This document shows, one piece after another, positions 1 through 6,065 of a DNA stretch of 8,746 nucleotides (the stretch's first letter is position 1; each line of letters opens with the position of its first letter). The DNA lies in contig JAHRWG010000353.1 of the NCBI GenBank assembly GCA_019090295.1, positions 1 through 8,746 on the forward strand. Direction: 5' to 3'. The stretch is from Cycloclasticus sp. (GTDB lineage: Bacteria; Pseudomonadota; Gammaproteobacteria; Methylococcales; Cycloclasticaceae). Under the pieces are notes generated by a model. It did no database searches and was not told the DNA's origin. It saw nothing but the letters and a program-made list of their open reading frames with translations. A program made the translations under genes and the position numbers.

Positions 1-44
1 CACCCTAGAGTTCGTCGGCAGCGTCAGATGTGTATAAGAGACAG
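1..44 (+). other. Sequencing adapter contamination (Illumina Nextera P5/i5/Read 1)
   Basis: This stretch is library-construction sequence, not genome. Positions 12-44 are 33 bases that match base for base the Nextera Read 1 transposase adapter as I remember it, ending in the Tn5 mosaic end AGATGTGTATAAGAGACAG (26-44). Positions 4-11 read CCTAGAGT, which I recall as the Nextera XT v2 i5 index S516, and 1-3 (CAC) fit the last bases of the P5 oligo. P5, index and adapter in the right order leave little doubt. The genome begins at 45, inside a CRISPR spacer. The mosaic end must not be read as a natural Tn5/IS50 end. Confidence 0.97.
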
Positions 45-337
45 ATTAAGCATCAGTGCGTAACCGGTTCATCCCCACGCTTGTGGGGAACGCTATTGGT
101 GATGCTGTGATGTTAGGTGATAACACGGTTCATCCCCACGCTTGTGGGGAACGCTCGTTGCTAGCAGCCAAGTCTGCAAGCTTCCACGGTTCATCCCCAC
201 GCTTGTGGGGAACGCACTCAGGCTTAACAACTGAACTCACAGGCAACCGGTTCATCCCCACGCTTGTGGGGAACGCAATAACCTCCGCAGCGTACCGAGA
301 TTTACCAGCGGTTCATCCCCACGCTTGTGGGGAACGC
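45..337 (-). CRISPR. Type I-E CRISPR array, 5 repeats, truncated at its distal end
   Basis: Five identical 29-nt repeats lie at 65-93, 126-154, 187-215, 248-276 and 309-337. They are separated by four spacers of exactly 32 nt (94-125, 155-186, 216-247, 277-308). A fifth spacer is present only as 20 nt (45-64) before adapter sequence. The 29/32 spacing is typical of I-E. In the transcribed (minus) orientation the repeat begins GCGTTCCCC and ends GGGGATGAACCG. It forms a 6-bp CCCCAC/GTGGGG stem around a 4-nt AAGC loop, the same architecture as the E. coli repeat. By analogy Cas6e cuts after the stem, leaving the 8-nt 5' handle AUGAACCG on each 61-nt crRNA. The orientation is fixed by repeat polarity and by the leader and cas genes lying on the high-coordinate side, so the newest spacer is 277-308. 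No repeat is degenerate, so the true trailer end is probably not in view. By eye no spacer matches the rest of the window. Spacer targets are unknown. Confidence 0.98.
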
Positions 338-345
338 TCTTATTG

Positions 346-358
346 TACATAATTGATT
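346..358 (-). promoter_or_regulatory. Candidate IHF binding site in the leader
   Basis: On the minus strand this reads AATCAATTATGTA. It matches the IHF consensus WATCAANNNNTTR at every defined position except one (G for the first T of TTR). It ends 8 nt from the first repeat. In E. coli, IHF bends the leader next to the repeat so that Cas1-Cas2 also contacts upstream DNA during spacer integration. Match and position both fit that role. The site sits somewhat closer to the repeat than I recall for E. coli, and AT-rich DNA can match by chance. Confidence 0.6.
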
Positions 359-367
359 TACCGAGTA

Positions 368-397
368 ATTTTAGACCAGTTACTGGTTACCAAACAA
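368..397 (-). promoter_or_regulatory. Candidate leader promoter for pre-crRNA
   Basis: On the minus strand a -10 box TAAAAT (368-373, one mismatch to TATAAT) lies 18 nt downstream of a weak -35 box TTGTTT (392-397, matching only the TTG). Transcription would start near 361, about 24 nt before the first repeat, and run leftward through the array. Location and -10 quality are good, but the -35 is poor and AT-rich DNA offers other pairs. The start site is therefore approximate. Confidence 0.4.
375..393 (-). promoter_or_regulatory. Candidate upstream integration-recognition motif with palindrome
   Basis: Positions 375-387 form a 13-bp palindrome, ACCAGT-T-ACTGGT, and the adjoining 385-391 (GGTTACC) is a smaller one. 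The block carries the TTGGTA and ACTGG words shared with the recalled E. coli leader. It lies 38-56 nt upstream of the repeat, on the far side of the candidate IHF site. That is where DNA bent by IHF would fold back onto Cas1 as an upstream anchoring motif. It also falls within the spacer of the proposed leader promoter, so a repressor-type operator is an alternative. Function is inferred from position only. Confidence 0.42.
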
Positions 398-421
398 TAA
401 GGTTAAATTTATATTATTTTG

Positions 422-727
<306 letters not shown>

Positions 728-1645
728 TTAATCATTTCGATGCCCTTCATCGCCAATACCTTTTGCTAATGGAATTGCTGGTGGCACGGATTCTTTAGGT
801 GGCTTAGGCGGAGAAATATCACCTGCAGCTAGGACATCTTCAATCAATGGAATGATTTTTTTCAGTATTTTTTGCTCTCGAAATATATCACGACAAGCGA
901 GCCTAACTTGTTTATCTGGCGCGTAAGGATTTTTTGATGCAATTTGAAAAGCTAACGGAACAACTGAATCAAATTTATAGATGTCCGCTATGTCATATAC
1001 GAATGATAGCGGTTTTCCTGTGTGTATAAACCCAACGGCAGGCGCGTAACCTGCTGCCAATACAGCTGCTTCTGTTATCCCATAAAGACATGATGTTGCG
1101 GCACTTATACATTGGTTAATCACATCACCTGCCTCCCAATCTTTCGGATCATAGCGCCGACCGTTCCACTTTACGCCATGTTGCTTGGCTAATATTTTGT
1201 ATGTGCTGCGTACGCGTGCACCTTCAATACCTCGTAACTGATCCACACTTCTACGTTGTGGTGGTTCCTCTCCAAACCGTAAAGCATACATTTTACGGAC
1301 TACTTTCAACCTTAGACTATCGTCTAGGGCTAGTTTTGCTTGATACAACAATCTATCCGACCTCGCCCCTCCCGGTTGACCTGATGCATATAAGCGAACG
1401 CCTGCTTCCCCGACCCACACCAAAAGAGTGCCAACTTGCGCGGCTAACCTAACTGCTGCATGTGAAACTCTTGTGCCTGGCTCAAGCATAATGCAAGCAA
1501 TACCACCTACAGGAATATGGGTCCGAATACCTGTTTTATCAATTAAAACAAATGCACCATCTTTTACGTCTACCTGACCGTATTCAAGAAATATCATCGA
1601 AATGCGGTCTTTCATAGGTATAGGTTTTAATGCAGTAAATGTCAT
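728..1645 (-). CDS. cas1: CRISPR-associated endonuclease/integrase Cas1, type I-E
   Basis: Cas1 is the catalytic subunit of the Cas1-Cas2 complex, which joins prespacer 3' ends to the leader-repeat junction. The product is 305 residues, the same length as E. coli YgbT, and collinear with it without obvious gaps. The metal-binding active site is complete: E141 (RGIEG), H208 (GFIHTG), D218 and D221 (YDIAD). Other hallmarks are the N-terminal beta domain with HIPVG and the CIMLEPGTRVSHAA stretch (51-64), and the helical domain with ASGQPGGARSD (87-97) and NGRRYDPKDW (161-170). The proline-rich C-terminal tail (276-293), which contacts Cas2 in E. coli, is present. The gene starts 34 nt after cas6e, the widest gap between cas genes here, with only a weak AAGAA as a possible ribosome site. 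It lies 3 nt before cas2. It should be an active integrase subunit. Confidence 0.99.
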   Translation of the reverse strand: MTFTALKPIPMKDRISMIFLEYGQVDVKDGAFVLIDKTGIRTHIPVGGIACIMLEPGTRVSHAAVRLAAQVGTLLVWVGEAGVRLYASGQPGGARSDRLLYQAKLALDDSLRLKVVRKMYALRFGEEPPQRRSVDQLRGIEGARVRSTYKILAKQHGVKWNGRRYDPKDWEAGDVINQCISAATSCLYGITEAAVLAAGYAPAVGFIHTGKPLSFVYDIADIYKFDSVVPLAFQIASKNPYAPDKQVRLACRDIFREQKILKKIIPLIEDVLAAGDISPPKPPKESVPPAIPLAKGIGDEGHRND

Positions 1646-1679
1646 TTATTGTTTAAATATTTCTTAATTAAGTACAAGG

Positions 1680-2297
1680 TTAAGCCTTAGCAATTGACAA
1701 AAGCCCGCAGCCAAAAGCTTTCGCTGGGCCGATGCCTTTCTGTAACTGCTCAAAAAATAGCTCAGGCTCTGAAATCGTTAATATCCCCTCAAATAAAACG
1801 GGTTGAATCTTACCGCTACGCTTTTCTTTCACTTTACGAAAATACAAAACAGGTTCTGGCTGAATGATTAAAGAATCCAATTGTGCAAAATCATGTAATT
1901 TACGTTCTAACCAGGCTTGTTGCTGTTCTTCATGTAATAAAGGTACTCGAACTGTTTTGGTAAACGTCTTACCCTTTTTTTCTACTGTGCCTTTATCGCT
2001 ATCTTTAATGGTTTTTATAGGATTAACCCGTAAACGAAAACGTAATCTCTGGCCTTGCGTGAAAGCTGGATTATAGTCTCTCATACCCAGAATAGCCGGA
2101 CTACCCTCAGATAATTGCGGTGTTGTTGCCGATTGCAATAATATTTTAGAGCCTACACCTTTTTCTAAACTTTCCACACGAAACAGAAAGTCTCTGTTTT
2201 CATTGTCACGTTCTGGGAATAAACGCCATAAGGCTTGATGCAGTTCATAGCTATTTTTAGCCAGCGTCCAGGGAATATGAATTTTACTAAGATACAT
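1680..2297 (-). CDS. cas6e: Cascade crRNA endoribonuclease Cas6e (CasE/Cse3)
   Basis: Cas6e cuts pre-crRNA at the base of the repeat hairpin and stays bound to the 3' stem-loop as the Cascade head subunit. The 205-residue protein (E. coli CasE is 199) starts MYLSKI, like E. coli MYLSKV. It keeps the catalytic histidine H20 (YELHQALW) and the RFRLRVNPIKT strand (86-96), where E. coli has YFRLRANPIKT. Near the C-terminus is the glycine-rich RNA-binding loop GIGPAKAFGCGLLS (188-201). Two ferredoxin-like RAMP domains are expected from the family. The start overlaps the end of cas5e by 11 nt. It is preceded by a strong AGGAG (2304-2308) 6 nt upstream, inside cas5e, which fixes the start. Its partner hairpin in the local repeat has the same stem size and 4-nt loop as in E. 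coli. Confidence 0.97.
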   Translation of the reverse strand: MYLSKIHIPWTLAKNSYELHQALWRLFPERDNENRDFLFRVESLEKGVGSKILLQSATTPQLSEGSPAILGMRDYNPAFTQGQRLRFRLRVNPIKTIKDSDKGTVEKKGKTFTKTVRVPLLHEEQQQAWLERKLHDFAQLDSLIIQPEPVLYFRKVKEKRSGKIQPVLFEGILTISEPELFFEQLQKGIGPAKAFGCGLLSIAKA

Positions 2298-2964
2298 TAG
2301 CCGCTCCTTTTGTTGTCGTCATAAACACTTTACGACTGGCAAACTGTCGTGGCTGGTGAATAATCGGCACATCGCGCACCCTTATCTCTCTAGCATTGTT
2401 ACTATATTCTTCACTATAAATAGTCATCGTTATTTCGCTATTCTGAGCAAGTGCCATCAAAGCCGTTTCAGCCTGCATTTTTGTTTCAAATAACGGACGC
2501 GTAATAGGACAACTACGCCTGCCTAAAAAAGGCGTATAAACAGGTTGCTTTATGGCCTTTTCAATATCTGATAATGAAATAGCCGCTTGTTCCTGTGACC
2601 AAATGGCAACCGTATAGCAGGCATCTTGCCAATATTCGCGCCATGTTTGAATGGTTTCATGGCTTTTTAAGCCTTGATAATGAACACGTGCATTTTTAAC
2701 GGTATGATAATCAGTCATTTTCTGCATGTTTATTTTGTGACCATACTCATCAATTTTCTGATCAACTCGCACCGCAAACGCCACACTACTTGCCAAGGCT
2801 TGCAGTCCTGCCTTATCTGTTCGGTCTACGCCCAAACAAGCGCCCAACAAGCCCAATAAAACACTGCGCCCAGGAAATAACTCAGAAGGCCGCAAGCCTT
2901 CAAAGGTTTCTTTCCCCCACGCCTGCAATGGACCTTGTAGCTTTAATATTAGAAATTCACGCAT
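2287..2964 (-). CDS. cas5e: Cascade subunit Cas5e (CasD)
   Basis: Cas5e caps the 5' handle of the crRNA at the tail of Cascade and links it to Cse1. The 225-residue product is the size of E. coli CasD (224). It opens with the same pattern, MREFLILKLQGPLQAWG, followed by the FEGLRP motif (21-26). Further family blocks are LLGLLGACLG (36-45), YHTVKNAR (86-93), GLKSHETIQTWREY (98-111), YTPFLGRRSCP (143-153) and PRQFASR (205-211). In I-E Cas5e is structural and has no nuclease activity; processing falls to Cas6e. The start at 2964 has GAGGA (2971-2975) 6 nt upstream, 18 nt after the cas7e stop. Its last 11 nt overlap cas6e. Confidence 0.97.
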   Translation of the reverse strand: MREFLILKLQGPLQAWGKETFEGLRPSELFPGRSVLLGLLGACLGVDRTDKAGLQALASSVAFAVRVDQKIDEYGHKINMQKMTDYHTVKNARVHYQGLKSHETIQTWREYWQDACYTVAIWSQEQAAISLSDIEKAIKQPVYTPFLGRRSCPITRPLFETKMQAETALMALAQNSEITMTIYSEEYSNNAREIRVRDVPIIHQPRQFASRKVFMTTTKGAANVS

Positions 2965-2982
2965 GATATTTCCTCGCTACAT

Positions 2983-4098
2983 TCAAGTATTTTGACCATT
3001 AGCACGTACCCAGCTTTCTAACTTTGGTAAAGAGACTTGTTGTTTTATATCCTCTGGCAAATCAATAGCTTCCAAAGAAAATTCTGCACAACGTTCAGTC
3101 AAACCATAACCACGATGTACTTTATCCCAATAAGCATTTAATTCTTTAATCGAGGGTTCACGAAAACCACCGTTATGAGCTACTTTTATTGGTTTTTCAA
3201 AAGCATTTGCCAAAGAAATAGGCTGATCTGAAAAACTGACCAATGCAACATCCGCTAAATTATGAGCGGCAAAGCTTTGTTGTTTTGCACTGGGGACTTC
3301 CGTTGCTAGCATATGTAAAACGTGCGCTGCAATCTCTAAGGCCTGTTCACGGCTTGCATCACCTAAATTTTGTTGTAATTGTCTGAGATTCAAACTGGCG
3401 TAACGATAAAATACCCCTGAAGAAAATTCTTGCGTGTCTAAATGACCCGAGCCAAGCTCTTGTAGATCGTCAACGGCAGTAAACCAGTCTATATCGGCAT
3501 CAACAGCATGTGTTGTAATGGCATGAGCTACAGCTAATGCGCCATCAATTTGACCTATTTCACTCATCAAGCCAGAAGTTGCCATACGCCCTGATAAAGC
3601 AATATCTAACCCACTTGCTAAAGCTTGTCGAAATGCAATGCTGTCTTTTTCCACTTGTTTCTGTAGTTTTTTAGGGTCAATGCTCTCCATTTCCATTGCT
3701 TTGACCTGATCACAAAAATAAGCGACTTCCTCTAATACCCATGGTGCTACAGCATCATTTTCTACTTTGGTTTCCGAATCTAATTTTTTTCCACTGATTA
3801 ACTCAATGGTTTTTTCAATCAGCTCTTTATCAAACCGTTCACTTAGTGCTTTTAGGACATATTCTTTCAGGTTATTTTTCTCAGGATCCCATAGATGTTT
3901 TGTTCGGATACTGGGTGCCCCTAAATGCTGCCGATAATAATCGCTGTGTCGCATCGTCCGCTTTAAACTTTGACTAGATACTCTAACTCGGCGTTTGCCC
4001 CCAAAAACAGCCGATTTCTGCATATTCATATCATCACGATTTAAACATGAGGGGCTGTGTGAAATTAAAATGTGAAAATTAATAAAGTTCTCGTTCAT
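2983..4098 (-). CDS. cas7e: Cascade backbone subunit Cas7e (CasC/Cse4)
   Basis: Cas7e polymerises, six copies in E. coli Cascade, along the spacer part of the crRNA and sets it up for target pairing. The 371-residue protein (E. coli CasC is 363) is collinear with it. Conserved blocks are [20 protein letters not shown] (9-28), [19 protein letters not shown] (32-50), the GRMATSG motif (170-176), [23 protein letters not shown] (191-213), [13 protein letters not shown] (222-234) and [12 protein letters not shown] (262-273). The charged region at about 60-165 is the most diverged and corresponds to the helical insertion of the family. The start at 4098 is backed by AAGGAG (4107-4112) with 8-nt spacing, 16 nt after cse2. 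This strong site agrees with the need for several copies per complex. Confidence 0.98.
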   Translation of the reverse strand: MNENFINFHILISHSPSCLNRDDMNMQKSAVFGGKRRVRVSSQSLKRTMRHSDYYRQHLGAPSIRTKHLWDPEKNNLKEYVLKALSERFDKELIEKTIELISGKKLDSETKVENDAVAPWVLEEVAYFCDQVKAMEMESIDPKKLQKQVEKDSIAFRQALASGLDIALSGRMATSGLMSEIGQIDGALAVAHAITTHAVDADIDWFTAVDDLQELGSGHLDTQEFSSGVFYRYASLNLRQLQQNLGDASREQALEIAAHVLHMLATEVPSAKQQSFAAHNLADVALVSFSDQPISLANAFEKPIKVAHNGGFREPSIKELNAYWDKVHRGYGLTERCAEFSLEAIDLPEDIKQQVSLPKLESWVRANGQNT

Positions 4099-4114
4099 GA
4101 TTATTACTCCTTGT

Positions 4115-4576
4115 TTAAGCAGTTGCTTTGGTTTTAGCGTTCGTTTGGTAATAGAAAAAATCTTCTAATAGTTTACGTTTAGCAATATCGTTCCAGTAAT
4201 ACAGTGTTTTAGCCATATTCAGCCAATCTATTGTAGGGTTTGCCTGCTTTAATAAGCGTCGTAACTGAATAAGATCATTAGGTTCTTCAGAGCGAATTAC
4301 CATAAACAGACGTTTTTCGTTAATCTTGGCTTTCGCCAGAGCTTTGCCTAAAGAGTCGCCATTCTCTGTATGGCTAATCATGGGCAAACAAAATAACAGA
4401 CGTTGTAGCTGTTGATTGCCTTTTTCACCTTGCAAAGTATGATAGAAAGCAGGTATTTCAATTAAATCACTGGGCTTAACCGCTCTTTTTAATTCGGCTT
4501 TAGGGCCAGGCTTTAGATTTTGATAGCGTTGATAAATCGCCAGAAAATCCGGCAGTTTGTTTTCTCCTTCACTCAT
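4115..4576 (-). CDS. cse2: Cascade small subunit Cse2 (CasB)
   Basis: Cse2 forms the belly dimer of Cascade that steadies the crRNA-target R-loop and helps recruit Cas3. The 153-residue, mostly helical, basic protein is slightly shorter than E. coli CasB (160). It is among the most variable I-E proteins, but landmarks are clear: [10 protein letters not shown] (41-50), [11 protein letters not shown] (56-66), [21 protein letters not shown] (75-95), [16 protein letters not shown] (103-118) and LLEDFFY (136-142). These match E. coli IPAFYRL, LLRMVFCL, SLGRALA, VQLRRLL and LLEDF. Its first 8 nt overlap the end of cse1. AAGGAG (4583-4588), 6 nt before the ATG, sets the start. The position between cse1 and cas7e is the standard one. 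Confidence 0.96.
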   Translation of the reverse strand: MSEGENKLPDFLAIYQRYQNLKPGPKAELKRAVKPSDLIEIPAFYHTLQGEKGNQQLQRLLFCLPMISHTENGDSLGKALAKAKINEKRLFMVIRSEEPNDLIQLRRLLKQANPTIDWLNMAKTLYYWNDIAKRKLLEDFFYYQTNAKTKATA

Positions 4577-6065
4577 TTTCTTCTCCTTGTGGCTCTAAGT
4601 CTTTTAAATATTTCTGTAAGGAACGTCTAGCCATCGCTAGGGCTTTTAGCATTTTGGGTTCTTGTCGATAAGGGGTTGTGGCTTGATTAAATAATTCTTT
4701 AACAATGCTTTTTAGTTGTTGCTGTAATGCGTCAAGATCATCTTCAGGCGCTTCAAAGTGTACCTGTGCCAAACTTTTCTGCATTAAGCTTTCAGTTTGC
4801 TGGTAATAAATAGCCTCCACAGGATCGCATAGGTTCACTCCAGAACCATTCACTTTATCTTTTATGCCCACAGCAAATAGGTACAAGGCTTTGCGTAATG
4901 CTGTTTTATAAGCCAACCCATTCTGAATAATTTGCTGAATAACTTCAACATGTTCAGTCCAGCCTTGTGCCAGACTAAATAAATCATGCCGACGCTCCAG
5001 AATAGTGGCTTGATTATTTCGATAGCCTCCGACAATTAATTGCATTTTCGCTGACGCAATAAATTTTCTCGCCTGCTTTATCACTGGGGCGGCTTGCTGA
5101 CCACCTTTATCGCTTTGCTGATCGACTACTAAACGGCTCATATGTGTCCAAGTCGGAGCATTCGTAGTAAAGGATGGAAATTTTTCCTCTTTGTTGCCTG
5201 CTTTAATGGTAAAAATGCGGGACGATAAAGGATGCGGCCATACGCCTTCAATGGTGTAGCTGAATTTCTCCTTATTAAATCCAGTATAAACTGGCTCATT
5301 ACAACCGCAGCAACTGCATCGTTGTTGCTCGGAAGTGGCTTGCAATAACTCAAAATGCGCAGGTTGCCACAACAAGCCTCTCAATAAGCCTATGGCTGAA
5401 GCCTGTATCGTATCGCCTTTATTGATCGGAGTTAAATAATTGGGTACTTGATCCTTAGTGGTTTCATACCAAGGCATAATTGACGTGATTGTTTCTTCTG
5501 TTAGGACATTCAGCCAGATAGTTTCTCTTGGCGTTTTGCCTTTAATCAATAGCGTGATGGGTGTACTGCCCCGCAAACTACCTTTAAAGCCGCCCCCCAT
5601 ACTGGGACAGTTGTTTGCCGCGTTAAAAAGCGCAATCGCTACACAACCGTGACATAAACCTTCGATTAAACCTTGTGGATTGACAAAGGTTTTATTGGTT
5701 CCATCGGCTACCCCGGCCATTAGCTTATTCATCGGGGTTGCATCCGTGGATTTCACACCACGAAACTGCATAAACGGCGTCTCAGGATGATCAAGATCGA
5801 ACCAGTTCAGTTTATCCTGAACAGCCGCTTGATAAACCTCAGGCGTTAAAGGTTGGTTGACATATTTCCCCAAGGCTTTTTTATTTTCAGGTGTAAATAA
5901 AGTTTGTGTGATTGCACTCAATAACTGCAAACAGGCCAGCTCCATATCATCTCGCGGCAAATAAATATCACCCTCTTTTTCCCCACAAAGCAATTGTTGT
6001 AGGGTGATTTTTTCATAAATGCCTTGATTCTGAATGGGTATCCAGGCAGCTGTTAATAAATTCAT
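4569..6065 (-). CDS. cse1: Cascade large subunit Cse1 (CasA, Cas8e)
   Basis: Cse1 recognises the PAM, starts DNA unwinding and docks Cas3. The 498-residue protein (E. coli CasA is 502) begins MNLLTAAWIPI, and LPRDDMEL follows at 36-43. Two cysteine pairs that would hold the structural zinc are present, C138/C141 (CHGC) and C250/C253 in the CSCCGC cluster. The elements that read the PAM in E. coli structures are all there: the glycine loop GGGF (157-160), a lysine finger K267 (NKEKF) and the glutamine wedge Q352 (GGYRNNQA). PAM preference is therefore likely AAG-like, by inference. The C-terminal four-helix bundle is recognisable (about 370-495), with YKTALRKALY at 386-395. The start codon overlaps the cas3 stop as ATGA, with AGAGG (6073-6077) upstream, so the gene is translationally linked to cas3. 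Confidence 0.97.
   Translation of the reverse strand: MNLLTAAWIPIQNQGIYEKITLQQLLCGEKEGDIYLPRDDMELACLQLLSAITQTLFTPENKKALGKYVNQPLTPEVYQAAVQDKLNWFDLDHPETPFMQFRGVKSTDATPMNKLMAGVADGTNKTFVNPQGLIEGLCHGCVAIALFNAANNCPSMGGGFKGSLRGSTPITLLIKGKTPRETIWLNVLTEETITSIMPWYETTKDQVPNYLTPINKGDTIQASAIGLLRGLLWQPAHFELLQATSEQQRCSCCGCNEPVYTGFNKEKFSYTIEGVWPHPLSSRIFTIKAGNKEEKFPSFTTNAPTWTHMSRLVVDQQSDKGGQQAAPVIKQARKFIASAKMQLIVGGYRNNQATILERRHDLFSLAQGWTEHVEVIQQIIQNGLAYKTALRKALYLFAVGIKDKVNGSGVNLCDPVEAIYYQQTESLMQKSLAQVHFEAPEDDLDALQQQLKSIVKELFNQATTPYRQEPKMLKALAMARRSLQKYLKDLEPQGEENE

Larger units (their letters stand above)
338..421 (-). promoter_or_regulatory. CRISPR leader
   Basis: This 84-bp AT-rich stretch lies between the cas2 stop codon and the first repeat, where a I-E leader belongs. 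On the minus strand it contains TTGGTA (388-393), then 7 nt, then ACTGG (376-380), then a CTAAAA run, then an AT-rich part, and it ends AAGA at the repeat. The E. coli K-12 leader, as I recall it, also has TTGGTA, 7 nt, ACTGG and CTTAAAA, with the same 38 nt from ACTGG to the repeat. Its roles would be to start pre-crRNA transcription and to direct Cas1-Cas2 integration to the 337/338 junction. No coding potential is seen. Confidence 0.88.

Noticed and set aside
26..44. Tn5/IS50 mosaic end suggesting a transposon insertion in the array
   Set aside because: It is embedded in a full Nextera adapter with index and P5 bases and no transposon sequence beyond, so it is a library artefact.
56..352. 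Plus-strand open frame of 98 codons across the array
   Set aside because: It is the CRISPR array read as protein. The 61-nt repeat period shifts frame each unit, giving the three translations of the repeat (IPTLVGNA, HPHACGER, SPRLWGT) in turn. It also starts in the cut spacer.
338..421. Rho-independent terminator between cas2 and the array
   Set aside because: The palindrome at 375-387 is short, not G+C-rich and is not followed by a T-run on the minus strand, so leader motif or operator fits better.
1201..1452. Plus-strand open frame opposite cas1
   Set aside because: It lies antisense within the strongly conserved cas1 gene, lacks a recognisable family or ribosome site, and is best explained as a shadow frame.
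5138..5353. Minus-strand 71-codon frame inside cse1
   Set aside because: It is an out-of-frame reading of the cse1 region holding the Cys cluster and has no independent support.
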